Below, piece after piece: positions 1 through 11,040 of a DNA stretch of 64,000 nt. The notes beneath the pieces are model-generated. The model searched no databases. It saw only the letters and a program-made list of their open reading frames with translations, and was not told the DNA's origin. The position numbers and the translations under genes were made by a program. The DNA comes from Epiperipatus broadwayi (taxonomy: Eukaryota > Onychophora > Udeonychophora > Euonychophora > Peripatidae): NCBI GenBank assembly GCA_028023455.1, contig JAQFVV010006353.1, positions 870,001-934,000 on the forward strand, given 5' to 3'. The stretch's first letter is position 1; each line of letters begins with the position of its first letter.

Positions 1-216
1 TGTTCATACTTTTCATTCTGATCCTATTTAAGTAAATAAAAATATTTTTCAATACTTATTATAAAATTATTTTTATATTTTCCCCCCATTTTCTAAATTT
101 TAAGATCCAACTGCGACTTAAATTTGAGGATGTCTTAAATTCGAAGTAATACAGTATTAATACTACATTTATCATGAAGCATCACTTTATTTCTGATTAT
201 TCTCTTTTTATTTCAG
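1..216 (+). other. 3' end of an intron of the TRIQK-like gene
   Basis: AT-rich sequence ending in a pyrimidine-rich run (TTCTGATTATTCTCTTTTT) and TTTCAG at 211-216, a standard animal splice acceptor immediately before the coding exon. No other coding signal is seen. The upstream exons of the gene lie outside the window. Confidence 0.55.
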
Positions 217-309
217 GATATGTTGATTATGATCGGAGCATTGGTGATATTACTTTTAGCTGTTTACGCACTTTTCTTTTTCTATTTAACAGAAGAAGAT
301 CCTTTATGA
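217..309 (+). CDS. TRIQK: Terminal coding exon, TRIQK-like small membrane protein
   Basis: Read from the TTTCAG acceptor, the exon gives 30 residues and a TGA stop at 307-309. It starts DMLIMIGALVILLLAVYALF and ends in an acidic tail, YLTEEDPL. The body is a single hydrophobic span of about 20 residues. From memory, human TRIQK (triple QxxK/R motif protein, a small ER-associated membrane protein) ends in the same pattern: LLLA-x-YA-x-FF, then LT, acidic residues and DP. The QxxK/R motifs would sit in upstream exons not present here, so only the tail supports the call. The exon starts in phase 0. The shorter acidic tail differs from the vertebrate protein. Alternative: another tail-anchored small protein. 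The exon itself is well supported; the family name is moderately secure. Confidence 0.6.
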   Translation, partial: DMLIMIGALVILLLAVYALFFFYLTEEDPL

Positions 310-654
310 TGCTATTGGAAGAATACTAAACGACAAACTCTGTTTATGTAAATATACAAATGGGTGGTATAAAAATGTTTATACAACCATTTAGAAATAT
401 TGCTATAGAGACCAGCTATGGTCTTTGTAGATTATTTACGGGGAGATTGAATCAAATACTTTTTAAACCCTTTGACTGTAAGTAAAATAATCACCAGTAA
501 TGGCGATATTTAATTCAGTCATTGTTTCTGTAGAAAAATATTTTTAAAACATGCTGCAGGTTTAACATGATTGTTATATAAAAATTTTTTTTTTTTTTTA
601 ACTCTTTTGGTTGAAATAGAACATAAGCTTATGTGATTGAAAAAAGTGGAAGCT

Positions 655-1200
655 CGCAACATAACCAATATGTCCCAAAGAAATGGTGGCTAATTATTCT
701 TCCGAACCGCCTGCAACACCATCACTGAATCAATGCATGTATTACATATTGACTGTTTAGCTATTCATCACAAAATCTTTAAGATGTTAGCATGTCTAGA
801 TTGTGAGCTACGAAATGTGATCTTTCCTATCTTCATAGATCATCCTCAATGCTCTGTCTGCCATCTCAAATTCTTGCAAACCGTTTGTGAACATTCTTAT
901 GACTCAGGCCTTTACTGACATCCACAGTTTGAATCATTTCAAAGATTTCTGTGATATTTTTGCCCAATTTATAACAAAATTTAATGTTCGCATGATGTTC
1001 CATCATGGTTTACGATACAAAATGGATTATCACATTTCATATTGTAATTTATGATCCGGGCATACTAGATTCTTAAAGTTTCAATGGTGAATAGTTAAAC
1101 TACCTTGCTACTCAACGCACACATTGAATCGGAGATGAACCTGCAGGCAGTTAAGAGAATGAACCAATCACCTTTAACTGGAGCGAACTTGTAATCCAGT
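655..1200 (-). mobile_element. Decayed mariner-like transposase, N-terminal part
   Basis: On the minus strand from the ATG at 1003 the frame reads MEHHANIKFCYKLGKNITEI, then FEMIQT, and later DGRQSIEDD after an in-frame stop. This is the HTH region of mariner (IS630/Tc1-mariner) transposases, typically RANIKFCxKLGKxxxETFEM followed by GRxSxEDDxRSGRP. Stops and frameshifts show it is dead. No catalytic DDE/D half is attached here. Related minus-strand relics lie at 10280-10760 and 51750-52240, and a C-terminal half at 31915-32650. Confidence 0.7.
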
Positions 1201-1989
1201 TTTTTATTTGTTCCATAATTTTCTAAACTGTGTTTTTATTTTTGCACAGAATCTGAAAAAAATATATATATGCTTTGGTTTTTAATAATGTCTCCATTTA
1301 TTTGCTTTAATTTAATTTCACAATGCAACTCGCGAAAGCAAGCCTAAGAAAGTCATATAATGTTCTGTTTTGTCATTATTTTCAGTAAGAATCCAAATCG
1401 GACAGCAGTTAGTTTTTGTGCATACATTTCTTTAGTTCACCAATTCTCAAAGGTGGAGATGTGGGTATATGATGTCTTCCTGATTGTTGCCTATGCATAT
1501 TTTTCATGACCTTTTCTGCTTCGCATTTTTGAATAATGCATAAATTTGTGAAATGCATTGATGGCTAAATGTGGTGTTCATTCCTAAGTTATCCGTGAAT
1601 TTTGTCGATATTTTCCTATTTTCAATACTTTCAAGTCAGACATTATCTGCTATTTTATCCGATTTACATCTGAAAGAAGAAAAAAATTAAATGATATTGA
1701 AAATCAAAATGTGTATATATTTTTGCCAGATGCTCTGTATATAGTTACTATTTTATTGCAGAGTTTATTTTGTTTTGTACGTAAAGAAACATCGAAAACT
1801 TCTGTTTTTCTAATCATGGTTTTAGAACACAAGTTATCGATTTTTCATATGAAAAATCAAAATTAAAATCTATATATAATTAATATCAGTGGCTCTTATA
1901 TTTCTAGATGATTGTTTAACTTCTTGATATTCGTAAGCTAAAAGCATCTATAATATTTGTCTTTGAGATATCACATGTTTCCCGAATGT

Positions 1990-2175
1990 TACTGAAATGG
2001 GAATTTTAAGTATATCTTACAAAGATATCACACACGGAAAATGAAAGCTTATATTTGATCTAATGATAATCATTAATTTTATAAAAGATTAATCTTAATC
2101 ATTAAAATATTTATCTGAGATTATTGGTGTAAAAGTTGCGAGTATGGAAAATTTAACACTTGTAAATCAAATTAC
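1990..2175. repeat. AT-rich dispersed repeat, copy 1
   Basis: Shares with 5800-5950 the ordered blocks TAATGATAATCATTA, ATATTTATCT(G/A)GAG, AAAGTTG and GACACTTG/ACACTTGTAAATCAAA. This is a dispersed, diverged repeat with a short palindrome around TGATAATCATTA. No coding content and no family recognised. Confidence 0.4.
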
Positions 2176-3599
2176 AACATATATATATATAAATTACAAA
2201 TGCTATTAAAAATTAAGCTCTCAAGTTTATAACACCATTTTCACAGTGTTCAAATGTTTATCATGTATAATCGGACAATGATTTCTTAATGTTAACTTAT
2301 ATTTGCTTTTGGCCCCGTTGTAACAATTAAATGTTTGTTGCCATCTATCAACTTTAAAATATTTAAAAATGATCTCTACATATTCAATATAATTGATGAA
2401 ATCATTAAGCCAAAGAGTTTTGCTTATTAAAGTTATAGTGTTTTTTCTCTTTTTCTACTATATCAATGAACAAATTAAATAACATTCAATCTATATTTAT
2501 TATATACAGTAAGACTGATATTCACTGTTTCAAAACTTGCTATTTTAATTACCTGCACTTCATAAATAATACAGTGAAATCTCGATCAATAATTTTTCAA
2601 GGGACCAAAACTTTAAATTCATGTAATCAATAGAATGGGAATCTATTAACATTAAAAAGTATAGATATGTACAATTTAATGATTATTTACTGAAATATTG
2701 CCCACATAAAGTACAACTTATCAGTTAGTTTTGTAAATTCTAATTCCACATTTAATATTTTTAAAATGTGTGCATGCATATATAGAAAGGAAAAGCTATA
2801 ATTTTGATATCATAATAATTACATATATTTAAAATAATTTGGATTAATATTACTTATAGTGATTAGATACGATTGATTTGTTTAGTAAATATCAATTTTT
2901 ATACTTCAGTCAACCTTTGAAAATGTCACTTTATTTGTAAGACTGTTAAAAAAATGTAAAAATCCCATATATAAACAAAAAGAAAATTCCTCTTTTTAAG
3001 TCTTATTTAAGATAAGGCAAAAATCCCACACAAAAAGAAAATCCCTCTTTTTTTTAATAAATGAGTAGCAAAATGAGATACAGCTGGAGTATATTTTTAA
3101 ATAAAAAAAATTATTTTTGAATTTATGTTCGTAAATTATTATATAAATAAGCTATGGGTTCTAATGATATGAACAACTAATTTTGGTCTGTTTTCTGAGA
3201 ATGCGTGAAGTTGCAATGAAGACTATTCACATTTAATAAAGTTGTTCTTTTGCATGTTAAAGATGACATGAGAAGAAAACTAAAACTTTGTAAATACAAT
3301 GGAAAATGTTATGAGTACATAGGATACAACTACATTCGTAGATTTCAGAAGCTGTGTTAATGTCAATTTGAAATGTCGACATTATGCAAATTTTATTTAG
3401 GAATGATTTAGAACTAAATATGGCCAATATGCCGAAAGCTAGTTGTAGCTGAAGAATTTGAAATAGAATTATATTTATTGTATATTGTAAAATATAGATT
3501 TGACTTCGCTTTTATAATATTACATATTGAATCCTTAAATATAATAAACCATAAGTGCCAACTGCTAACTGATTATCGTCTATAATTTATATCAGCATA

Positions 3600-3725
3600 G
3601 CCCTCATGCTTAAACAAGTTAGTAGAATATCAGCAATCAGTTGTCAAGGCAACACTACAATTATAGCATTGCCTTGACAACAGATTGCCGATATTGTATT
3701 GGTTTGTTTAAACCTGAAGCTTATG
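3600..3725. repeat. FB-3 snap-back hairpin
   Basis: GTTGTCAAGGCAAC (about 3640) is followed after a 20-base spacer by its complement GCCTTGACAACA (about 3670). Outer parts also pair (GCTTAAACAAGTTAG with GGTTTGTTTAAAC, and AATATCAGCAATC with GATTGCCGATATT). A second copy lies at 55240-55325. Non-coding; likely a short non-autonomous element. Confidence 0.55.
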
Positions 3726-4730
3726 TAGATGTAATTTTTATACACATATAATCAATGTCACATATTTTCTTAATTATTGATCAGATAATACCTTTATTGT
3801 TATCGTTCAATTGCAATTAACTTGCACATCGTCATTTTTTTTATTACGAAGTTGTTTGTGAATTTGTGTGTATTTTAGATTTTTTTTGATGCCAAAATAT
3901 TTTACTTTGTCAAACTGAGAGATTTGTGATCCTTTTGTAAATATCTTGTGACTAAGTTTGTCGACATCAAACTATGTTCTAATTGAACATTTCTACAATA
4001 CCTTTTTTTAAAATCATTAATTACTAAAAAAGATATTCGAATTCTTATTTTAGCTTTATATCTATTTATATATTTTATTTTTATATTATTGAATGTCAGT
4101 ATAAGATTTGCATTCTAATTAAATATTTTTACAATATGTTTTTTTTTTAATTATTATATACTAAAAAAAGTATTTTGATCCTTATTTTAGTTTCACATGC
4201 GTTTATATATTATTTTCTTTTATGCTAAAAAGGTTATCCAAATGAAATTGTCGGTTATATTGGTTATAAATTGCCATTTGCATTTAATATACTGAAGTGT
4301 CATTACACAGTTATAAACTTTGTAAATAGGTTAGAAAAAAGCATGTAACTCCCACAAAGTAAATAAAACATACGGGGTTCGATTTTTGTTCTAAAGAGTA
4401 ATGTTCCATATTGTTTGTTATTATTATTTTAAATTTAAAAATGTATACAAATATATGTGCAATATTTTGGAGGGGAAATAATTGTATAATATATGTATAA
4501 ATTTGCCAATATGGTTTTATAAGATTTGTATATAACATTTAATCTGAAAAAAATTATTCATAGTATATTTGTAATATATTTATTTGAAGACTCTGCAAGT
4601 AAAATGTATTCTTTAATATTAAAGTGTTTGTAGTATTAAAGGAAGGTTAAAAGTTATTTCTATTTACATGGATATTATCTCCTTATTTCTAAGCTTTATT
4701 ATAAAGGATTATAATTATATATTTTTATTA
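3726..4730. other. AT-rich sequence without recognisable feature
   Basis: Very AT-rich with T runs. Two diverged copies of TTTTTTAAAATCATTAATTA / ACTAAAAAAG-type sequence at about 3990-4060 and 4110-4180 suggest an old local duplication. I see no exon, RNA gene or complete element. Confidence 0.4.
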
Positions 4731-4734
4731 TGCA

Positions 4735-5235
4735 CAGGTGAGTATATGTAAATACTTAAAGGTTTTAACCATTGACACTGCACTCTGAATATATTTTTTT
4801 TAATGCTAGAGAGACCTCACCAAATCTAGACACAAGATTACGACTTTATAAAGATAAGAACGGCCATCTTATCTTTAACCTAACTTTCTAATTAAATAGG
4901 TGAATCTGAAGCATCTTGATTTGTGAGTGTGAAGCTGTAAATTTCATAAGTCTGCTATTTTATTTACAGACTAAGATTCGCGAAATCTTGCGATTTACAA
5001 TGAACTAGTTTATAAGATCTTTATTCTTAGAAATCTATAAATTAATTAAAGTTGTAATTATATATTTTTATTAAGCACAAGCGGATATGTAAATACTTAA
5101 AAGTTTTAATCTTTGACACTGTGCTCTGAGTATATTTTTTAATGCTAGAGGGACCTCACCAAATCTTGTGGCGAGGTCCCTCTAGCATTAAAAAAAATAT
5201 TCAGAATACAGTGTCAAAGGTTAAAACCTTTAAGT
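4735..5235. repeat. FB-2 foldback repeat cluster
   Basis: Blocks GCTAGAGAGACCTCACCAAA at 4805, GCTAGAGGGACCTCACCAAA at 5145 and the inverted GGCGAGGTCCCTCTAGCATT at 5170 belong to one family. The 5040-5235 part is a clean palindrome centred near 5163. The first part carries a hairpin around GATTCGCGAAATCTTGCGAT. The same family makes the large palindrome at 24235-24835 and a single arm at 54775-55105. Confidence 0.6.
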
Positions 5236-5275
5236 ATTTATAAAGGATTATATATATATAGTAATGGTTATATAT

Positions 5276-5413
5276 CACATGATCACCATTTCTTATGCTT
5301 GCTCATAACTGTTATTAAAACAGGCAAAACTCTATCCGTATTGCCACTCAGTGCAAGTCATTGCTTACTCTGGCTTGGACTGAGTGGCAATATGTATAGA
5401 GTTTTGCCTGTTT
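5276..5413. mobile_element. FB-1 short snap-back element with target-site duplication
   Basis: A 14-bp direct repeat TAATGGTTATATAT flanks it at 5262-5275 and 5414-5427. The element opens with the FB-1 terminus CACATGATCACCA and TTCTTATGCTTGCTCATAAC. It then forms a hairpin: AAAACAGGCAAAACTCTAT and ATTGCCACTCAGT on the left pair with ACTGAGTGGCAAT and ATAGAGTTTTGCCTGTTTT on the right. This is an internally deleted copy lacking the ribozyme-like segment of the long copies. The duplication length suggests target-primed or PLE-type insertion rather than a TA-targeting DNA transposon. Confidence 0.7.
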
Positions 5414-5427
5414 TAATGGTTATATAT

Positions 5428-8400
5428 AATGGTTAATATCCAGTCTGCCATTTCCATGATAGAGATTCAAATCCAGAGGAAAGGTGGACTTTTTTTAGGT
5501 AGCTGTAAAATTTTCTTCTAACTTCTGGATTTTTTAAAAAGTATTCAACTTTTGGTCGTTCCTTCTAAATATTTAATATTGATCAGTAAACTGGTGTTTA
5601 TCTATTCTCAATTAGAAAATAATAAGGAAGCAAAATATTAATTACTAATAATTAATTATATTGACTAATATCATTAGGATTACTCAGTATTTCCTTTTTA
5701 AAAAGAATGTGTTGTGGTGTGGAATTTATTACACATGGGAAAAGAGAAGTGAAGTTGAGTTGCTTCGTATGTATGTTTAATTTAAAAAACAGATATATTA
5801 ATCTTTAACTAAGATTTAAAGTTTATATCTGGGCTAGAGATAATCTCTAGTTTAATAAATGATTAATGATAATCATTATTATATTTATCTAGAGTAGATC
5901 ATGTCAAAGTTGTGGGTGGAGTAAGATTGACACTTGCAAATCAAAACGTAATAATTTGTAAAAAGATACAAGAATAGTATTTACTGTGAAGTGACCTATT
6001 TATAGCTGTTGTTTTATTTTATTTTTACTTTGTAATAATTTTTTGATAAGTTCGTATGTAAATCGTGACTATTAAATATGTAAAATTGAGAGTATGCTAT
6101 AATTCACAAATCAGATTCCGAAAGAATCATTTTAATAAAAGCAACACTCATTTTATTGTATTAACCTCATTTCTTATTTGATCCATAAGTAGATGCTAAT
6201 AGCAGGAAGTGGGTGTGGTTTGCAAGTTTGTTCAAATGATTAGGAATCTGCTGTGAAATAATAGTAATGTATTCAGATTTAGCTCGTCCGTGAATACGTT
6301 TTTACTTTAAGTATAAAAAATATTTACGAAGCAATGATGTTATTCAAATATGCATACTATAAGAAGCATTTACAAGTTAGACTGTCTATAATCAGTTTTT
6401 AACAATCCGTTGAGAATCATTGGGTGTTCCCCCCAGAAAAAGTGTGATAGTTATCCCTGCTTTAGATTGCTGGTTATGATTAACATAATTCATATTAGCA
6501 TAGGATTTTTTTTTAATAACATTGATTATCCTGTACTGCTTTTATTGATTTTTTAATTGAAAAAAAATCTTAAAAGCTAAGTATCTTACAGACAGTCAGC
6601 AAATATAAATAGTCTTTAATCAATTGTTTTCGAAGGAAATATTTTTTTAGGCATTTCTTCCTTCTTAATCATGCTTTATGTGAAACTCATTACATAACAT
6701 CATCACTTATCAAATTTGTCACAATATTAGAATTTTTTCAAATATTTTAATAATCATAAAGCAAATATTAGATTTTAAAGCAGAATATGATAGATTTATC
6801 ACAAATCAATATTTGTTCATTCACATTTAAAAAAATTTCATTTTCTGAAACAGTGTTTACACTAGCATCAGTAGTGATGTTTACATTCTTTATTCTTATT
6901 TACAAATCAATTTTTAAACATTTATAAAGTTCAAATATGATTATTTAGAATATTATTTGATTATAAAATTAAATTAAAAAGAAATCAAGTTCAATTTATC
7001 AAGTTTTAATATAAAGATTTTATACAGAAATGAAAAATTGAGTATTTTCAAAAACTTCCACCAGGTGTAACAATAGAAAATGTCAAAATTCAAAGAGATT
7101 GAAGTAGTTCTGGAAAATTTGATTTGTAAAAGATTTGTATAGTATCATATTTGAAGAGATTGATAAAATTAATAGAATATATGTCTTACGTAATAAGTAA
7201 TTTGTAAATAACAACTGACATTACGGAGCATATTTTCTCTTCTGTGTTTAAAATTATTATCGACTATGAAAGTAGTTTAAATTATTATACACTGAGTAAC
7301 GGAAAACTCATAGAATATAATTTATTTCTACATAGTGTTAAAAAAAATACTGTTTATAAATTACTTATTCATCTTATGCAACTGTTAAAAAATATATAAC
7401 CATTAAATCATCACATAATCACCTTTTCTTAATAAAGCAAACTTTCTAGCATCTATTAGTAGCACAATTATGTGGAAAAGTTAGTTACTATAAAAACATA
7501 TATAATGATAATTTTGAAAATGAATTTACTTTTTAATTTTTTTTTTTTAAAATTGAATAATGCTTTTAGAAGTTAGAATTCTTATTGATATTTGAGCCAA
7601 ACCAATTCCTTTTTTTTTTTGAAATTTTTTACATTTTAGTGTTATAGCACTTGATTGACTTTTAACTTTTCGTAATTAAAGTAGATATCCTTAATAATTG
7701 GGCTTGATATTATTAAATGTCAAAAATTTTTGTTCTATTGAATAATAAATAATTTATTTCAGAAACCAATGTGATTCACTCCATACTCTAAGATAAATTG
7801 TTGCTGTAATACAATTCAAAAACATTTATAGGAGTAAACATAGTCCGAAAGCGCTAAGCTAAACGTTATTTATGAAATTTTTTATTAACTTCACTTTTAT
7901 ACATTTACAGCATATTATAAGTATTAAGTAATGTATAATAATCAGAAAATAATAATAAATTCTTTACTATAGCTACATAATCAATAATAATTTTATACAT
8001 AAAAAGCCTTTTTCATCATCTGCTTTTGGTGCCCTTTTCAAATGTTATTAATCTATTTAATGTTAACGAATTATTCCTGACATAAAACCATCCAGTGTCC
8101 AATAATGGAATTAAAACAGTAATAATATAATAATTAAAACAAATGAAAACCCTCATATATAAATTCAATAATTACAAAACAATTGATTATATCACAACAA
8201 TATGTTAAAACTATTACATGCATTTTTAAATACAATTATATATATCAACTTACTGCAATTACAACTCATATTCCAAATATTTTTAATATCGTAAGAACTT
8301 TTAAACAAGTTCATAGTTTAAAAATCTCTTTTAATAAAGATTTATGATTCTGAAGCTATTAACTTATTAGAAGTTATTTTATAATAAAGATGTGAGAAGA

Positions 8401-8550
8401 TAGTATAGTGTATATTTGATTTTGCAAATTTGCATTTGAAAAATCCGTTTTGGCAGGAAAATCACCGGTAATGAGTTTTTAAATTTAATTATGAATTGAT
8501 GGACATAATGTAATATATTAAGTAGTTTAGTTTTTAAATGTAATTTATCC
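5428..8550. other. Long AT-rich stretch, mostly featureless
   Basis: No exon or RNA gene recognised. A relic with a B-box-like AGATTCAAATCCAGA lies at about 5463 and resembles 43240-43350. Copy 2 of the repeat at 1990-2175 lies at 5800-5950. A CCGAAAGCGCTAAGC motif at about 7846 is the core of the PLE-type hairpins elsewhere, but its partner arm is not seen. The rest is low-complexity A/T sequence. Confidence 0.4.
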
Positions 8551-8554
8551 GTTA

Positions 8555-9165
8555 CTTTGAATACTTTTTAGCAAAAACCTTTTATTTGTACCTATATGCA
8601 TACACAATCATACATTTTGACTGTTCTGCAGTTTTCTTCAGAGCCATTTTTTATTTTTTTAAATAAATTAAAATTGTCTCTGAAGAAGACTGCAGAACAG
8701 TTGAAATGTAAAAAAATAATAATTAAAATTGGGTCTGAAGAAAACTGCAGGACAGTTGACATGTAAAAAAAAAAAAAAAAATTGGCTCTGAAGAAGACTG
8801 CAGGACAGTTGAAATGTAAAAAAAATAATTAAAATTGGCTCTGAAGAAGACTGCAGGACAGTTGAAATGTAAAAAAAAAATTAATTAAAATTGGCTTTGA
8901 AGAAGACTGCAGGACAGTTGAAATGTAAAAAAAATAATAATAATTAAAATTAGCTCTGAAGAAGACTGCAGGACAGTTGAAATGTAAAAAAAAAATTAAT
9001 TAAAATTACCTCTGAAGAAGACTGCAGGACAGTTGAAATGTAAAAAAAAATTAATTAAAATTGGCTCTGAAGAAGACTGCAGGATAATTGAAATGTAAGA
9101 TTGTGTATTCATAGAGGTACAATAAAAGGTTTTTACTAAAAAGTATTCAAAATAGTGAATAAATT
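8555..9165. repeat. Inverted-repeat element with eight tandem CTGAAGA-hairpin units
   Basis: The left end (TTTTTAGCAAAAACCTTTTAT, then a GACTGTTCTGCAG...CTTCAGAG block) is the inverted complement of the right end (CTGAAGAAGACTGCAGGATA, then AGGTTTTTACTAAAAAGTAT). Between them are eight direct units starting near 8678, 8731, 8786, 8839, 8895, 8954, 9010 and 9065. Each has TCTGAAGAAGACTGCAGGAC, AGTTGAAATGTAA and a variable A/T spacer, with a period of about 53-59 bp. Each unit folds as CUGAAGA-A-(G)ACUG-cagga-CAGU-(U)GAAA. Single arms recur at 19345-19455 and, related, at 43545-43745. Confidence 0.75.
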
Positions 9166-9535
9166 GTATTTATATAAGATATTACAGCAAAATAAAGGAA
9201 ATGGTGAATTTAGTTTAGTTTTTGGCATTTGATATTTTATATTAAAAGAAAAACTTAATAAAGTTGTAAAAATATATTTTTATTTAAGCAATCTCAAAAT
9301 TGATGCAGTATTAGTTATCAGTTAATATTAAAAAAAAAAAAAAAACTAAAATGTTCATGCAAGTTTTTTAACAATAGATGTTGTGTTTTTATGGTCTTTT
9401 ATAACATATATGGGTGATTGATTTATGTAGTTTGTATTTTAGTATTTAAAATAAAACATTTTAATGTATTTTAAAAGCAAAATCACATCATACAATGCTA
9501 TAATTGTTTTTGGGAAAAAATATTTACATTTTAGT
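9166..9535. other. No recognisable feature
   Basis: AT-rich non-coding sequence with an A run near 9330. I see no exon, RNA gene or named repeat. Confidence 0.4.
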
Positions 9536-9539
9536 AAAA

Positions 9540-9965
9540 TATATAGGGTATATGAGCGGACTTTCACATGACCCACCGCTCACTACTGTATCTCATATCA
9601 CTGATACACTTGAACACATATATGTCAAAAAGATAAATAATCACTAATATATGTATTTTATGCTAAACCAGCAATCATCAGTTGGTTCAGATTACCATCT
9701 CTACACATATATGCAATAAGTGCTCAGATATATATTAAGATAGCCAATCTTCATACTTTAATGGACAGGCTTCAATCCACTCCAACCGTCCATCCAATTG
9801 AAAATATGATGATGGAATGCCCAAAGGCCACCCTGAGGCTGAGATTCTTGTCAGGCCCATGTTCACCTAAAGTCAATCAAACATCTAATGTACAGGACAT
9901 AAGTAAAATAAAAAATGGTTCTTGCAACACATATATTAAATATCAAACTTTCCATTTACAGTACA
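9540..9965 (-). mobile_element. SINE-B copy with hammerhead-like segment
   Basis: Sense is minus. The order on that strand is: body (CAGCCTCAGGGTGGCC, ATCATCATATTTTCAATTGG, ATGGACGGTTGGAGTGGA), then TAAAGTATGAAGATTGGCTA. Next comes the hammerhead-like segment (AACCAA, CTGATGA, TTGCTGGTTTAGCAT, AAAATACATATATTAG). The tRNA-like end (TATCAGTGATATGAGA ... AAAGTCCGCTCATATACCC) follows last. GAAA of the ribozyme core is AAAA here. The 73-aa open frame at 9761-9982 on the opposite strand is incidental. Confidence 0.65.
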
Positions 9966-10279
9966 GAAAAACAAAACGTTGATATGCATAATTTTAAATT
10001 AATGCTACAATTCTCATAACCCACTTCCCCATTATAATTACTTATTAAGCTACACATATTGCTTTAATCATTTTGATTCTATTTGTGTCACAAATGTATC
10101 TAATGATAAATTATAACTTTTAAAAAAAAAATCTAATTAAAAAGCGGAAGTAATTCTCCCATCGAGTTATATAACATCTATCATTTCTTTGATTTGATGT
10201 TACAAAACTCAATGGAAAGTAGTTACTCCTGCATTTCAAAAATATAAGTAAATGAATATGTATAGTCATCCCAGCAAAA

Positions 10280-10760
10280 ACATGGCTGGTTCTTCATGGT
10301 GCCTACAGGATCATTTCTGAATCAAAATGTTATATACTTTAATTATTCACCACAAATTTTAAGGTGCTAATGTGTCTGAATAATGGGCTACAACATGAAA
10401 TGTAATCATAGGTTTTGCACATTCGTAGGCCATCTTAAATGCTCTCCTTGCCAATTAGGAACATTCTTTTAACTCATGGCTTCACTTCCATGCCACAGTT
10501 TGAATTATTTCAAACATTTTAGTAATCGTTTTGCTCGGTTTAAAACCAAATTTAATGTTGTTTTGTTCTATTGTAAAATAAAGTACGAACGATACTGTCA
10601 TCCAAACATGCTAATGTCTTAATATTTTTGTGATGAATAAGTCACCTATGTTGCTACATTACACATGCATTGATTCGTAGATGGAACTGTGAGCAGCTTA
10701 GAGAACCAGAATATCTTTTCACTGGAGCACACTGTGTATCTTAAATATCAAACCATTTTA
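10280..10760 (-). mobile_element. Decayed mariner N-terminal relic, copy 2
   Basis: Aligns by eye block for block with 655-1200: GCCACAGTTTGAATTATTTC, AATTTAATGTTGTTTTGTTC, TGTGATGAATAA, GTTGCTACATTACACATGCA. More decayed than copy 1; only short protein pieces of the mariner HTH remain on the minus strand. Confidence 0.6.
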
Positions 10761-10916
10761 CTAAGAATACGAACAAAACAATGTTTAATTTTAAATTAAT
10801 ATTGCAATCACTACTTTTTACAATTCCTTCTCTATGTATAATTTTTTTTTATTAAACTATGAATGTTGCTTTAATTATTATTTTGGCACAATTTTCGTTA
10901 AAAAAATGAGTTTTAG

Positions 10917-11040
10917 TCGAACGTTGAAGGTCGAGTGGTCGCCTTACAAGCAGTTGTCCGGGTTTGCATCCCGGCTGATGCTTTGACACATGAAAAAAAA
11001 GTTTTATATATGTTTGATGAATGAATGAATGAATTCTGGT
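10917..11040 (+). mobile_element. SINE-A, tRNA-derived
   Basis: The head reads GGTCGAGTGGTCGCCTTACA (A-box region), then CAGTTGTCCGGGTTTGCATC (B-box region), CCGGCTGATGCTTTGACA, and an A run ACATGAAAAAAAAG. Short GAATGAATGAATGAATTC follows. The long space between the boxes and the GCCGAG-type A box suggest a Leu/Ser-class tRNA ancestor. Other copies: 15257-15355, 29310-29405, 30253-30330 (all minus) and 31378-31500 (plus). Not a functional tRNA: it lacks a complete cloverleaf and ends in poly(A). Confidence 0.75.

Larger units (their letters stand above)
310..3240 (+). other. Probable 3' UTR and 3' flank of the TRIQK-like gene
   Basis: No coding exon is visible. The region is AT-rich with A and T runs. 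Candidate poly(A) signals AATAAA occur at 3056-3061 and 3235-3240, the latter followed by a GT/T-rich stretch (GTTGTTCTTTT). Which one, if either, ends the transcript cannot be decided. A mariner relic (655-1200) lies inside. A block at 2957-3055 holds two near copies of AAAAATCCCA followed by an A-rich AGAAAAT-TCCCTCTTTTT-type stretch. Confidence 0.35.

Noticed and set aside
5428-8550. Possible hidden exons in a 3-kb gene-free stretch
   Set aside because: I searched both strands for acceptor-frame-donor combinations and found only short low-complexity frames.
8678-9105. CRISPR-like array (eight repeats with spacers)
   Set aside because: Spacers are A/T-rich near-copies of each other, the unit recurs as a dispersed element, and the DNA is animal.
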